A stretch of 64,000 bases of DNA from Tibeticola sediminis (GCF_003843835.1 NZ_RKQL01000002.1:62001-126000), one strand, 5' to 3'. Shown: positions 18,621 through 30,282, counted from the stretch's first letter. Notes: generated by a model from the sequence alone, not told the origin. Made by a program: numbers and translations.

Positions 18621-20011
18621 CCAGCGACCAAGACCCGACGTCGCCCGATGTGAAGACCGAGCGAGCGCTCGCCCGTCTCGCCGGGCTGAGTAAGCGACTC
18701 GAGAGTGCCGGCGGATTCCCGCTTCAACCGAGTGGAAGTTTGCTTCGGGTCCGCGGCATGATCCTCGAGGCGCACGGTCTCGAGGTCAGCCTGGGTGCGC
18801 GCTGCCTGGTGCAGACGGACGACAACCGGCGAATCGCCGCCGAGGTGGTGGGATTCCATGGTGAGCACGTACAACTCATGGCGGCGGGGGAGATCCAGGG
18901 CTTGGCACCCGGTGCGCGCGTCACACCCATACCGGGCGATCTGAAGATTCCCGCGGGCATGGAGTTGTTGGGGCGCGTGCTCGACGGCAATGGAAAGCCG
19001 CTGGATGCGCTGGGCCCGTTGGGTACGGCTGCGTACACCTCGATCTCGGGCGTGCCGATCAACCCTCTGGATCGGGCGCTCGTACGGGAGCCGCTCGATG
19101 TCGGGGTTCGGGCCATCAATGCCTTGTTCACCATCGGGCGGGGCGCGCGGATGGGCTTATTCGCGGGCAGCGGTGTCGGCAAGAGCGTGTTGCTGGGCAT
19201 GATGGCGCGAAACACCCGGGCCGATGTCGTGGTGGTCGGCCTCATCGGGGAGCGGGGTCGCGAGGTCAAAGAGTTCATCGAAGACATTCTGGGCGTCGAG
19301 GGCATGCGCCGTTCCGTGGTGGTCGCGGCGCCTGCGGACGCCCCCGCACTCGCACGCATCCGGGGTGCCCGCTTGGCGACGGCGCTCGCCGAGTATTACC
19401 GCGACCAGGGACTGCATGTTCTGCTCTTGATGGACTCGCTCACCCGCTACGCGCTCGCATTGCGGGAGGTCGCGCTGGCTGCGGGCGAGCCACCGGCGGC
19501 GCGCGGTTTCCCACCGTCTGTTTTTGCCAAGCTTCCGGCACTGGTCGAGCGAGCCGGAAACGGCCGCGAGGGCGAGGGCAGCGTGACTGCGTTTTATACC
19601 GTGTTGATGGAAGGCGATGACGCGCAGGATCCGGTCGCCGACAACGTGCGTGCGATTCTGGACGGCCACTTGGTCTTGAGCCGTCGCCTCGCGGAACAGG
19701 GCCATTTTCCCGCGATCGATCTTCAGGCGTCGATCAGCCGAGTCATGCCGAATTTGGTGCCGCCGGAAGAGCTGCGCCGCGTCTACCGCCTGAAAGAACT
19801 CGAAGGACGGTACGCGGCTCAGCAAGACCTGATTGCCGTGGGCGCCTACCGCCCCGGCTCGGACCCCGTCCTGGACCTGGCGGTTCGGGCGCATTCGGGT
19901 ATACGGGCATTTTTACTTCAGGGCATGCACGAGTCGGTGGATCTCGAGTCGAGCCGGCAGGCCCTGCACTCTTTGATGGAGCCCTACCTGGCGCCGGAAG
20001 TGGATGCATAA
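18617..20011 (+). CDS. fliI: Flagellum-specific ATPase FliI
   Basis: FliI is the F1-beta-like ATPase that energises unfolding and delivery of flagellar export substrates. The 464-residue protein has Walker A GLFAGSGVGKS at about residues 179-189, the conserved VVGLIGERGREVKEFIEDI segment, Walker B LHVLLLMDSLTRYALALREV and the family motif GSVTAFYTVLMEGDD. It starts with GTG overlapping the fliH TGA, implying coupled translation. Confidence 0.96.
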   Translation: MTSDQDPTSPDVKTERALARLAGLSKRLESAGGFPLQPSGSLLRVRGMILEAHGLEVSLGARCLVQTDDNRRIAAEVVGFHGEHVQLMAAGEIQGLAPGARVTPIPGDLKIPAGMELLGRVLDGNGKPLDALGPLGTAAYTSISGVPINPLDRALVREPLDVGVRAINALFTIGRGARMGLFAGSGVGKSVLLGMMARNTRADVVVVGLIGERGREVKEFIEDILGVEGMRRSVVVAAPADAPALARIRGARLATALAEYYRDQGLHVLLLMDSLTRYALALREVALAAGEPPAARGFPPSVFAKLPALVERAGNGREGEGSVTAFYTVLMEGDDAQDPVADNVRAILDGHLVLSRRLAEQGHFPAIDLQASISRVMPNLVPPEELRRVYRLKELEGRYAAQQDLIAVGAYRPGSDPVLDLAVRAHSGIRAFLLQGMHESVDLESSRQALHSLMEPYLAPEVDA

Positions 20012-20041
20012 TGAAACCCCTGTTTCATTGCGTATGTCGGG

Positions 20042-20527
20042 ATGACCTCTGCTACGGCGATCCTTCGACGGGCGGCAACGTTCGAAAAGCTGCGGGCCGA
20101 CGCGGACGCGGAACAGCAGCGCTTGGCGCGGTTGCTGAAGGCCCATCAAGACACAGCCTCTGACGCGCGACGCAAGCTCGAACAATTGCAGGTTTATCGG
20201 GCCGAATACCTGGAGCGGATGCGGGCCTTGGAGGCTCAGCCCGGTCGCTGGGGTGAAGTTCGCGGGATGCGCGCGTTCTTGCTGCGTTTGGATGAAGCGA
20301 TCCGCGCTCAGGAAGCAGAGGTCGATCGCACCCGCGCGGCGGTCGATCAGGCCACCGGCGCTTGGACGCAGGCGCGTCAGCGCGTCATGGCTTTCGATCA
20401 ACTCAGCGAGCGTCAGCGCGAGGAGCTTCGGGCCCTGGCAGTCCAAGAGGGCCGTCGGGAGTTGCAGGAGTGGTCTGCGCTCGCGGCGACTGGCGACGGA
20501 TCGCTCTCACGTCCGGCGCCGCTTTGA
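20042..20527 (+). CDS. fliJ: Flagellar export protein FliJ
   Basis: FliJ is the coiled-coil stalk of the export ATPase and a chaperone escort. The 161-residue product is almost entirely predicted coiled coil, rich in Ala, Arg, Glu and Gln, with the family pattern around RALEAQPGRWGEVRGMRAFL and QRVMAFDQLSERQREELRAL. It has the usual position after fliI and ends the fliE operon; the next gene has its own sigma54 promoter. Confidence 0.88.
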   Translation: MTSATAILRRAATFEKLRADADAEQQRLARLLKAHQDTASDARRKLEQLQVYRAEYLERMRALEAQPGRWGEVRGMRAFLLRLDEAIRAQEAEVDRTRAAVDQATGAWTQARQRVMAFDQLSERQREELRALAVQEGRRELQEWSALAATGDGSLSRPAPL

Positions 20528-20580
20528 CGGGCTGCGCTCAATCGGTTTTCTCGGGTGCAGCCAAGCCTAGGCGCCGACGC

Positions 20581-20596
20581 TGGCACAGCGTTTGCT
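20581..20596 (+). promoter_or_regulatory. Sigma54 (-24/-12) promoter for fliKLMN
   Basis: TGGCACA-GCGT-TTGCT matches the sigma54 consensus at all but one base with correct spacing, 27 bp before the fliK ATG. It indicates that fliKLMN is a separate transcription unit from fliEFGHIJ. Confidence 0.85.
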
Positions 20597-20623
20597 TCCT
20601 CCGCAGGGCATGGAGGCATCTCG

Positions 20624-22045
20624 ATGACGGGCGTTCAAATTGTCTTTCCCGATAGGGTCGAAGTAAAGCTGGCCCGTTCAGCCGCAGCCGAGCAGCGGAG
20701 CGCAAGCGACCCGCATCCCACGATGTTTCGCCGGATGCTCTCGGCGGCACAACATCGCTTAGAGGGCGCAAAGCCACACCAGGGACAGGGCGATCCATCG
20801 CCGGCGGGGTCGTCGTCCGAAAGGGCCAACCCGTCTTCAGCGCTGTCTGATGCGAACGATGTCGCTGGAGCGCAGGAAGGACAGGCCGAGCCGCCGGGCT
20901 CGACCCTCGCCAAAGAAGCGCATGGCGAGGCGGCTCCCGGGTTGGAGGCCGTAGGGGTTGCGGCTCTTGGCTTGAATGCGGCCGGCTACGGGCAGGCGGT
21001 CGGGCTTTTCGAAAACCGGGGCGGCGTGCAGGGCGCCGAAAGTGGGTCTGGAGTGGGCATGCGCGCCGCATCGGGTGTCGCAGCTCTGTTGCTCGATGGC
21101 TTGGACTCGGACACTCCCCAACTCCCGGCGCAGAACCCGAATTCGTCTCCGGATTTGCCCGTCGCAATCGGGGATGGAGCGGACGAATCGGCCCGGTCAT
21201 TCCTCGCCGCAGGCGGCAAATTTTTGCCGCCGGGCGAGGCGTCCATGCCGGGTCAGATTGTCGCGACAGATGTCGAACGAGCGGATTCGACTGATCGTCC
21301 AGCGACTTTGACCGACGGGCGCGGGCGACCCTTGACACTGCTTGGAGCGGAGCGGCCGGCAACGGCGAGCCTCGCCAGCGCAGCCTCGGATATGGCGGAT
21401 CGAAGCGGAGACTTCCGTGCGCCGCCCTCAGTCTCATCAGGTGTGGTTGCGATGCCGGATCTCGTGGACGGCGAAGCACGATCGTCCCCCTCGGCGAAGC
21501 TTCGAGAAGTTGCCACAGACCGGACGGATTCCCCGGACGCTCCTGGGGCAACTGCGCCGCTTCCGGTAGCGACGACGCGCGCCGGTTCGGCCTCTGAGGC
21601 TCCGTCAGCTTCGGTTCCGGTCAAGGAAGCGGTCGGCTCGCCAGCCTGGGGGCAGGAGGTTGGTCGCCACCTCGTGTGGGCGTCGGAGGGCGGCAAGAAT
21701 TGGATGATTTTGAAGGTCAATCCGCCGCAGTTGGGGACCGTCGAAGTTCACTTGCGGGTGGCCGAAGGAACCGTCCATGCCCAGTTCGTTTCCCCTCATC
21801 AGGCGGTTCGCGCAGCCATCGAGGCTGGCTTGCCCCAGCTTCAGGAGGCGTTCGTGGGCTCGGGTTTGACCTTGGGTCAAGCATCGGTCGATGCCGGTGG
21901 CGCCGGCTTTCGAGGGCAAGAGGCCCAGCCTCAAGCCCGTGCGGCAGTGTCGCCCGTGAGCGGTGGGGTTGCGCCGGCGGAAGGAGCGGACTTGCTGCCT
22001 TCGGTCGGGCGGGTGGAGCGCGGCCTGATCAATTTGTTTGCCTGA
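20624..22045 (+). CDS. fliK: Flagellar hook-length control protein FliK
   Basis: FliK measures hook length and switches export specificity. The 473-residue protein has a long, disordered, Ala/Ser/Pro/Asp-rich region of about 350 residues, as usual for FliK. The C-terminal Flg_hook domain follows (WMILKVNPPQLGTVEVHLRV, VRAAIEAGLPQLQEAFVGSG). GGAGG lies 7 bp before the ATG at 20624; the frame is open to 20555 but the upstream part overlaps the sigma54 promoter. First gene of fliKLMN. Confidence 0.92.
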   Translation: MTGVQIVFPDRVEVKLARSAAAEQRSASDPHPTMFRRMLSAAQHRLEGAKPHQGQGDPSPAGSSSERANPSSALSDANDVAGAQEGQAEPPGSTLAKEAHGEAAPGLEAVGVAALGLNAAGYGQAVGLFENRGGVQGAESGSGVGMRAASGVAALLLDGLDSDTPQLPAQNPNSSPDLPVAIGDGADESARSFLAAGGKFLPPGEASMPGQIVATDVERADSTDRPATLTDGRGRPLTLLGAERPATASLASAASDMADRSGDFRAPPSVSSGVVAMPDLVDGEARSSPSAKLREVATDRTDSPDAPGATAPLPVATTRAGSASEAPSASVPVKEAVGSPAWGQEVGRHLVWASEGGKNWMILKVNPPQLGTVEVHLRVAEGTVHAQFVSPHQAVRAAIEAGLPQLQEAFVGSGLTLGQASVDAGGAGFRGQEAQPQARAAVSPVSGGVAPAEGADLLPSVGRVERGLINLFA

Positions 22046-22135
22046 GCGTGTGAGGCACCCCCGGGGCTTCAGTTCTCGAGACTTGAGCCGTTAACATCCG
22101 AAACCATCTATTTCATCAATCTGAGGTAAAGACGG

Positions 22136-22651
22136 ATGTCCGATCCAGAAAAAGAAACCGGCGGCAAAAGCAAGAAGATGCTGTTCATCATCGTGGGCGC
22201 GGTGCTCGTGCTTGCGCTGGGGGGGGGCGGCGCGTGGTGGTTCCTCTTGCGGCCCAAAGCGGCACCGGACGCTGCACATGCACCCGCCCCTGCGAAGGTG
22301 GAAAAAGAAGCGAAGTTCATTGCGCTCGAGCCATTCGTCACCAATGTGCAAAGCAACGATGGAATCACGCATTATTTGCAGGTGAAGATCGAGCTCAAAG
22401 TGTACGACCCCAAGCTTGAAGAACGGATCAAGGCGACCACGCCAGAAATTCGCAGCACGATTTTGCGCATTCTGGCGGCACAGCAGGCCGACAAGGTCAG
22501 TAGCGTGGAGGTCCGCGACGCGTTGGCTGCAGAGATCCTGAGTGCCGTCAACGCGATCTTGACGGGGCGCAAGCCCGGCAGCGGCCACGGTGAAGCGGCG
22601 GAAGAGGGTCCCGTGGCTGGGGTGTTCTTCACCGCGTTCGTGGTCCAGTAA
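22136..22651 (+). CDS. fliL: Flagellar basal body-associated protein FliL
   Basis: FliL is a single-pass inner-membrane protein near the stators. The 171-residue product has a short basic cytoplasmic tail, a membrane helix (MLFIIVGAVLVLALGGGGAW, about residues 17-36) and the periplasmic FliL domain (EKEAKFIALEPFVTNVQ, HYLQVKIELKVYDPKLEERI). The C-terminus ends VFFTAFVVQ as in the family. GAGGTAAA precedes the ATG. Confidence 0.93.
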   Translation: MSDPEKETGGKSKKMLFIIVGAVLVLALGGGGAWWFLLRPKAAPDAAHAPAPAKVEKEAKFIALEPFVTNVQSNDGITHYLQVKIELKVYDPKLEERIKATTPEIRSTILRILAAQQADKVSSVEVRDALAAEILSAVNAILTGRKPGSGHGEAAEEGPVAGVFFTAFVVQ

Positions 22652-22657
22652 GGCATC

Positions 22658-23665
22658 ATGGTCCAAGACATCCTTTCACAAGACGAGGTTGACGCCCTGT
22701 TGAAGGATGTCACCGGGGACGATCACGCGGGTGGATCGGAGCCGGTGGAAGAAGGGGGTGTCCGACCCCTGGATCTCGCGAACCAGGAGCGGATCGTCCG
22801 GGGCCGCATGCCCACGCTCGAGGTGATCAACGAGCGCTTTGGTCGACTTTGGCGGGTGGGCTTGTTCAACTTCTTGCGGCGCTCATCCGAAATCTCGGTG
22901 GCGCAGGTCAGATTGATTCGGTACAGCGAGTTCATCCGGTCCTTGGTCGTTCCGAGCAACATCAACCTGGTGCAGATCAAGCCGCTCCGGGGGACCTCTT
23001 TGTTCGTGTTTGACCCCCGGTTGGTGTTTTCGGTGGTCGATAATTTTTTTGGCGGCGGCGGGCGCTACCACGCGCGTATCGAGGGGCGTGATTTCACCCC
23101 GTTGGAGCAGCGCATCATTCGCCGCATGCTCGAGATGGTGTTCAAGGAGTACCGGATCGCCTGGAGTTCCGTCTACCCGATCCAGCCTGAATGGACCCGG
23201 TCCGAGGTCAACCCGCAGTTCGTGAACATCGCGACGCCGACGGAGGTCGTCGTCGTTTCCCGATTCGATGTCGAGATCGAAGGCGGTGGCGGCAGTTTGC
23301 AGATCTGCATTCCCTACAGCACGATCGAACCGATTCGGGACTTGATGTCGACGGGGCTGACCACCGACCGAAATGAGGTCGATGCGCGTTGGACCCAGGC
23401 CCTGCAGCACGAGATGCACGAGGCTGAGGTGGAGTTGCAGGTGAAGTTGCTCGATCGGACCTTGACGGTTCGGGAACTGCTCGGCCTGCAGATCGGAGAC
23501 ATCATTCCGGTGGAATTGCCGGAGCAGGTGACCGCCGTGGTCGACGGGATTCCGGTGTTGACGGCTCGCTATGGGGAGCATGAGGAAAAAATGGCGATCC
23601 AGGTTGTCGAGCGCATCCGCCCAGGCCTTGAAGCCCAAACGAGCAGCCGCCCAGCGCTTGACTGA
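22658..23665 (+). CDS. fliM: Flagellar motor switch protein FliM
   Basis: FliM forms the C-ring wall and binds phospho-CheY. The 335-residue protein starts with the CheY-binding peptide region (DILSQDEVDALLKDVTGD), then the CheC-like middle domain (RMPTLEVINERFGRLWRVGL, FGGGGRYHARIEGRDFTPLE) and the C-terminal SpoA domain (LTVRELLGLQIGDIIPVELP). It follows fliL by 6 bp and precedes fliN. Confidence 0.97.
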   Translation: MVQDILSQDEVDALLKDVTGDDHAGGSEPVEEGGVRPLDLANQERIVRGRMPTLEVINERFGRLWRVGLFNFLRRSSEISVAQVRLIRYSEFIRSLVVPSNINLVQIKPLRGTSLFVFDPRLVFSVVDNFFGGGGRYHARIEGRDFTPLEQRIIRRMLEMVFKEYRIAWSSVYPIQPEWTRSEVNPQFVNIATPTEVVVVSRFDVEIEGGGGSLQICIPYSTIEPIRDLMSTGLTTDRNEVDARWTQALQHEMHEAEVELQVKLLDRTLTVRELLGLQIGDIIPVELPEQVTAVVDGIPVLTARYGEHEEKMAIQVVERIRPGLEAQTSSRPALD

Positions 23666-23683
23666 GTGGCGGCAGAGGAACAC

Positions 23684-24163
23684 ATGATGAGCGAAGAAAG
23701 CACCGACACCCCTCAGACCGATCCGGCGCAGGCAGCACCGGTCGGCGAGGACGACTGGGCCGAAGCTTTTGCGGAGGAGCAGCAACAGCAGGCCGGAAGC
23801 GCGAGCGCGGAGGGCGCCGCCCCCGAAACCCCGAGTACCGGTGGGGCCAAAAGAGCAGCTTTCGGAGCGTTGAAGCCCGGCTCAGCTGAGCCCCCCGAAG
23901 GCAGCGATCGGCTGGATCTGGTGATGGACATCCCAGTCACCTTATCGGTCGAGTTGGGACGGACCAAGATCCAGATCAAGGAGTTGTTACAACTGGCGCA
24001 GGGTTCGGTCGTGGACCTCGACCGGCTGGCGGGCGAGCCGATGGACGTATTGGTCAATGGCTTTTTGATTGCCCGTGGCGAGGTCGTGATGGTCAACGAC
24101 AAGTTTGGGATTCGACTGACCGATATCGTGAGCCCGAGTGAGCGGGCTCGGCGTTTGACCTGA
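23684..24163 (+). CDS. fliN: Flagellar motor switch protein FliN
   Basis: FliN forms the base of the C ring and docks FliH. The 159-residue product has an acidic, Gln/Ala-rich N-terminal tail of about 75 residues and the conserved SpoA domain (LVMDIPVTLSVELGRTKIQI, IARGEVVMVNDKFGIRLTDI). ATG at 23684 is preferred because AGAGG lies just upstream; GTG at 23666 directly after the fliM stop is possible. No fliO follows: the next gene is unrelated, so fliOPQR are elsewhere. Confidence 0.95.
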   Translation: MMSEESTDTPQTDPAQAAPVGEDDWAEAFAEEQQQQAGSASAEGAAPETPSTGGAKRAAFGALKPGSAEPPEGSDRLDLVMDIPVTLSVELGRTKIQIKELLQLAQGSVVDLDRLAGEPMDVLVNGFLIARGEVVMVNDKFGIRLTDIVSPSERARRLT

Positions 24164-24313
24164 AGTTCCAGCGTTTTACAACGGGGGCGTAGCCAAGGGT
24201 GGGGCGCGCTTTCGGCGTGTCGTGCGGGTGGCGTATGCTTCAGCATTTGTTTCGGAGGCGGCGCTGCTCAACGGCGCCATCCCCCCTCCGCTTTGAACGA
24301 AACAGGTTGCACG

Positions 24314-24937
24314 ATGGCTCCATACGAACGCCCCTTTGAGATTCATGTCCACGGTGACATTCCGCTTCGGCCCGAAGTCTCTTATGACGAGATTCAGGAT
24401 GCGCTGCGTCCGCTTTGGAAGTATGCGGGGGCGCGCTCGCTGGCTGCAGCGGCGCCCAGCCATTACGAAGATGAGCCGGGGATTCAATTCGAAGCGTCGA
24501 CCCACACGTTGCATCTGTGTTGGACGGTGCTCGGAGATCAGGATTTTCGGCAAGCCATCGACGAAACCTGTATGGCGCTCAATGAGCTCGCGGCCAGCGG
24601 CGCGGCGATCGAGGTGACCTTCTACGACGCGGAGTTTGATGAGGAAGAGGCCGGTCCGGACGAGGAAGCCCGGGACGACTTCGTCATGCTGTTCGTAGGG
24701 CCGACGCCTGCAGCCATCATGCAGGTGCAGCGTGACTTGTTGGTCGAGGATGTGCTGCACGTGATGGAGCGACATTTCGACGCATCGGAACTCGGCGGCG
24801 TCGTCGATGAGATCGACCGACTCTTTGCCAAGCGCTTCGATGCCTTGGTGCATTCGCTCGATCTCGGGCGGCCACCGCGCGGCAGCGGCGGGCATGGCGG
24901 ACCGGCGGGTGGCCGGCGACCGCGCCATCTTCACTGA
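24314..24937 (+). CDS. Conserved-looking hypothetical protein
   Basis: I cannot assign a function. The 207-residue product is acidic and starts MAPYERPFEIHVHGDIPLRP. It has alternating hydrophobic strands and helices suggesting a compact cytoplasmic domain, a very acidic loop (DEEEAGPDEEARDDF, about 115-130) and a Gly/Arg-rich tail. No signal peptide, membrane helix or metal motif is visible. TTG at 24293 is an alternative start. Its stop lies 1 bp from the murI stop on the other strand, so the two genes are tail to tail and overlap by 7 bp when both stops are counted. It does not appear flagellar despite following fliN. Confidence 0.6.
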   Translation: MAPYERPFEIHVHGDIPLRPEVSYDEIQDALRPLWKYAGARSLAAAAPSHYEDEPGIQFEASTHTLHLCWTVLGDQDFRQAIDETCMALNELAASGAAIEVTFYDAEFDEEEAGPDEEARDDFVMLFVGPTPAAIMQVQRDLLVEDVLHVMERHFDASELGGVVDEIDRLFAKRFDALVHSLDLGRPPRGSGGHGGPAGGRRPRHLH

Positions 24938-25839
24938 CGGGTCGTCACCGGCGAGTCTTCGATCTGAGCCGACTGGGCGGTAGCCGTCGTCATCCCCAGC
25001 CACTGCCGCGCCGCAGCGCTGAGGTGTTGGGGGTCTCCCGTGGTCCACAGCCGGGTGCTCCCCTGCCGGACGGGGGTCGAGCGCTCTTGGGCGGCAGCCG
25101 GTCCTGGATGGCGCAGGCCGTGTTGTTCGAGCAAGCTCAGCGTTTGCCGGGCGACCGGCTCTCCGGTGTCGAGCAGCCGCACGGACGGGCCGAGCAGGTC
25201 GGCGAGCACCGCTGCGGCGAACGGGTAGTGCGTGCAACCGAGGACCACGGTGTCGATGGTGGAGCCTGCGCCGCTTTGCGCCTGTAAAGACTGGACATGG
25301 CGCGCACATTGTTCGTCGATCCCGGCGCGGTCATCGCGCTCGATGGCGGCCGCCAACCCAGGGCAAGGCTGCAGCAGATACTCGACCGTGGGCGACTGGC
25401 GTTCGAGGAGCCGCGCAAAGCGCTGGCTCGCCAAGGTGGCCGGGGTCGCCAGAACACCGACACGCCCGGTCTGGGTGATGGCTGCCGCTGGCTTGAGGGC
25501 GGGTTCAATGCCGACGATGGGCAAATCCGGATGCATCCGCCGCAGATCGTCTGCGGCAACTGCCGTCGCGGTATTGCAGGCGATGACCAAAGCCTTGATG
25601 TCCGCATGTCGACGCAGCCAGTCCACCACCGCGACGGCGCGTTGGCGAATTTCTGCCTCGGATCGCTCCCCATAAGGCGCGTAACGGGAGTCGGCCAAAA
25701 ACCAGTAGTCCTCGTCGCCCAGGTGAGTGTGCAGGGAGCGAAGAATACTGAGGCCACCGACGCCGCTGTCGAAGACGCCGATCGGGCGAGTTGCCTTCGC
25801 CCTGGTTTCGGTCTGATCGGCGGCGGGACCCTGGGGCAC
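24931..25839 (-). CDS. murI: Glutamate racemase MurI
   Basis: MurI converts L-glutamate to D-glutamate for peptidoglycan. The 302-residue product has the family motifs in order: PIGVFDSGVGGLSILRSL near the start, VIACNTATA with the first catalytic Cys, and VLGCTHYPF with the second catalytic Cys. GTG at 25839, 2 bp after the fumarase stop, gives a normal length. A longer frame to 25899 would overlap the fumarase gene. It is transcribed with fumarase. Confidence 0.92.
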   Translation of the reverse strand: MPQGPAADQTETRAKATRPIGVFDSGVGGLSILRSLHTHLGDEDYWFLADSRYAPYGERSEAEIRQRAVAVVDWLRRHADIKALVIACNTATAVAADDLRRMHPDLPIVGIEPALKPAAAITQTGRVGVLATPATLASQRFARLLERQSPTVEYLLQPCPGLAAAIERDDRAGIDEQCARHVQSLQAQSGAGSTIDTVVLGCTHYPFAAAVLADLLGPSVRLLDTGEPVARQTLSLLEQHGLRHPGPAAAQERSTPVRQGSTRLWTTGDPQHLSAAARQWLGMTTATAQSAQIEDSPVTTRQ

Positions 25840-25841
25840 GC

Positions 25842-27392
25842 TCAGACCGCCGTAATGGGGATATCTTTGAAGGCACCGCTGGCGATGCGGGCACGCCACT
25901 CGGCAGGGCCAGTTTCGTGGACGCTGACGCCGTTGGCGTCGACCGCCACAGTGACGGGCATATCGACGACCTCGAATTCGTAAATCGCTTCCATGCCGAG
26001 ATCCTCGAAAGCGACGACGCGGGCCGACTTGATCGCTTTGGACACCAGGTAGGCCGCACCGCCGACTGCCATCAGATAAGCCGAGCGGTGGCGACGGATC
26101 GCCTCGATGGCCTCAGGGCCTCGCTCGGCTTTGCCGATCATGGCCAGCAGGCCGGTTTTCGAGAGCATCATTTCGGTGAAGCCGTCCATGCGCGTCGCGG
26201 TCGTGGGGCCAGCAGGCCCCACCACTTCGCCCTCGACCGGGTCGACTGGGCCCACGTAGTAGATGACCCGATTGCGAAAGTCGACGGGCAGCGGCTCGCC
26301 GCGGTCCAGCAACTCCTTGATGCGTTTGTGGGCGGCGTCGCGCCCGGTGAGCATTTTTCCGTTGAGCAGCAGGGTCTGACCGGGTTTCCAACTGGCCACT
26401 TCCTCTCGGGTCAAGGTGTCGAGGTTCACGCGGCGACTGTGTTCTGCGTCGGGGTGCCACTCGACCTTGGGCCAGAGATCAAGGCTCGGCGGGTCGAGAT
26501 AAACCGGCCCTGATCCATCGAGCACGAAGTGGGCATGACGGGTGGCCGCGCAATTGGGAATCATCGCAACCGGCTTGCTTGCGGCGTGCGTCGGATACAT
26601 CTTGATCTTGACGTCCAGGACGGTCGTGAGCCCGCCGAGACCCTGGGCTCCGATGCCGAGCGCGTTGACCTTCTCGTAGAGCTCCAGTCGCAATTGCTCG
26701 GTCGGCGTCAGCGGCTCGCCGCGCTGAGATTTCAGTTGCAGGTCGGCCATGTCGATGTCGTCCATGAGGCTTTCCTTGGCGAGAAGAACGGCTTTTTCAG
26801 CGGTTCCTCCGATGCCGATGCCCAGCATGCCGGGTGGGCACCAGCCCGCGCCCATCGTCGGCACCGTCTTGAGTACCCAGTCGACGATGTTGTCGCCGGG
26901 GTTGAGCATGGCCAGCTTGCTTTTGTTCTCGGACCCACCCCCTTTGGCAGCAACGGTGACCTCGACCGTATTGCCTGGGACGATCTCGGTGAAGATGACC
27001 GCTGGCGTGTTGTCGCCGGTGTTCTTGCGGGCGAATTGGGGGTCTGCGACGACGCTGGCGCGCAAGGTGTTGTGCCGGTCGGTATAGGCCCGACGGACGC
27101 CCGCGTTGATGGCGTCGTCGAGTGAGCCGGTGAATCCTTCCCATCGCACGTCCATACCGACCTTCAGGAAGACGTTGACGATCCCGGTGTCTTGGCAGAT
27201 GGGGCGGTGGCCGGTCGCGGCCATGCGGCTGTTGGTCAGGATTTGCGCGATCGCATCCTTCGCCGCGGGTGACTGCTCGATCTCATAGGCGCGGGCCAGA
27301 TGCTTGATGTGGTCGGCCGGGTGGTAGTAGCTGATGAATTGCAGCGCAGCAGCGATGGATTCGGTGAGGTCTTCTTGGCGGATGGTGGTCAT
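25842..27392 (-). CDS. fumA: Fumarate hydratase, class I (iron-sulfur)
   Basis: This enzyme hydrates fumarate to malate in the TCA cycle. The 516-residue protein is of the single-chain class I type that binds an oxygen-labile [4Fe-4S] cluster. Candidate cluster cysteines are in RPICQDTGIVN, GAGWCPPGML and IPNCAATRHAHF. Other conserved parts include AKGGGSENKSKLAML and PVDPVEGEVVGPAGPTTATR. The start ATG at 27392 is unambiguous. It is the first gene of a fumarase-murI pair; the gene symbol could equally be fumB. Confidence 0.93.
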   Translation of the reverse strand: MTTIRQEDLTESIAAALQFISYYHPADHIKHLARAYEIEQSPAAKDAIAQILTNSRMAATGHRPICQDTGIVNVFLKVGMDVRWEGFTGSLDDAINAGVRRAYTDRHNTLRASVVADPQFARKNTGDNTPAVIFTEIVPGNTVEVTVAAKGGGSENKSKLAMLNPGDNIVDWVLKTVPTMGAGWCPPGMLGIGIGGTAEKAVLLAKESLMDDIDMADLQLKSQRGEPLTPTEQLRLELYEKVNALGIGAQGLGGLTTVLDVKIKMYPTHAASKPVAMIPNCAATRHAHFVLDGSGPVYLDPPSLDLWPKVEWHPDAEHSRRVNLDTLTREEVASWKPGQTLLLNGKMLTGRDAAHKRIKELLDRGEPLPVDFRNRVIYYVGPVDPVEGEVVGPAGPTTATRMDGFTEMMLSKTGLLAMIGKAERGPEAIEAIRRHRSAYLMAVGGAAYLVSKAIKSARVVAFEDLGMEAIYEFEVVDMPVTVAVDANGVSVHETGPAEWRARIASGAFKDIPITAV

Positions 27393-27428
27393 GGTCTAGC
27401 CTTTTGCTTTTGGGGACATCTTCTGCGG

Positions 27429-28052
27429 TCAATGCGTGTCGGTGGGATGTTGCCCACCGCTCGGCTGCATCAATCGGTCGGTCAATGCGATGGCGAGTGC
27501 GCTCAGGAGGAACACGACGTGAATGACGGTTTGCCAGACCAGCACCTTGAGATCGTAGTTCGCTGCATTGATGAAGGTCTTCAGCAGATGGATGGAGCTG
27601 ATCCCGATGATGGCCGTGCCGAGTTTGACCTTCAGCACGGACGCGTTGACGTGGCTGAGCCATTCCGGTTGGTCGGGATGGCCTTCGAGTTCGAGCCGGC
27701 TCACGAAGGTTTCGTAGCCGCCGACGATGACCATGATCAAGAGGTTGGAGATCATCACCACGTCGATCAGGGCAAGCACGACGAGCATGATCACCGTCTC
27801 GTTGAGCGTGGTGAGTGGTGCGTCCGACCGGTACCCCATGCTGCTGACCAGGAGTTCGAGGGCGTGCGCGTTTCCGAAGGCAGCCTCGATCAGGTGCACC
27901 AGTTCCACCCAGAAGTGGAACACATAGACGGCCTGCGCCAGAATCAGCCCCAGGTACAGCGGGAGCTGCAGCCAGCGGCTGGCAAAGATGATGGCGGGCA
28001 GGGGGCGCAGCCGAGGGGCTTGCCGAGGGTCGTTGTGAGGAGGATGGGCCAT
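27429..28052 (-). CDS. YqhA/TIGR00645 (UPF0114) family membrane protein
   Basis: The 207-residue inner-membrane protein matches the UPF0114 family by its pattern. Membrane helices lie around [40 protein letters not shown] and [20 protein letters not shown], and the conserved segment [12 protein letters not shown] and [19 protein letters not shown] are present. The function of the family is unknown. It lies 36 bp upstream of fumarase on the same strand and probably shares its transcript. It diverges from acs. Confidence 0.85.
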   Translation of the reverse strand: MAHPPHNDPRQAPRLRPLPAIIFASRWLQLPLYLGLILAQAVYVFHFWVELVHLIEAAFGNAHALELLVSSMGYRSDAPLTTLNETVIMLVVLALIDVVMISNLLIMVIVGGYETFVSRLELEGHPDQPEWLSHVNASVLKVKLGTAIIGISSIHLLKTFINAANYDLKVLVWQTVIHVVFLLSALAIALTDRLMQPSGGQHPTDTH

Positions 28053-28210
28053 GTGTGATCGGGTTTGGAATGAGGCCTTATTTTAGGGAGCCGATCGGGC
28101 CGTGCTCTGGCCGTGCGCTGGCTGCGCGAGTCAGTGCCTTGTAAGAGCGCGGCTCCACAGTCGCGGCCGCAAATCTTGCTGTTCGTTTCTTGATTCAGAG
28201 GAGACCGAAA

Positions 28211-30205
<1,995 letters not shown>

Positions 30206-30253
30206 GGCTGTATTTGGGCGCCCTTCGGCTTTTCCGGAGGGCGCTGTGGAAAC

Positions 30254-30282
30254 AAAAAGGCCCGCTTTTCGCGGGCCTTTTT
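30254..30282 (+). terminator. Bidirectional rho-independent terminator between acs and the cytochrome c gene
   Basis: AAAAAGGCCCGC, a TTTTC loop and GCGGGCCTTTTT form a near-perfect 12-bp stem with T-runs on both strands. It serves acs on the plus strand and the convergent cytochrome gene on the minus strand. Confidence 0.93.
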
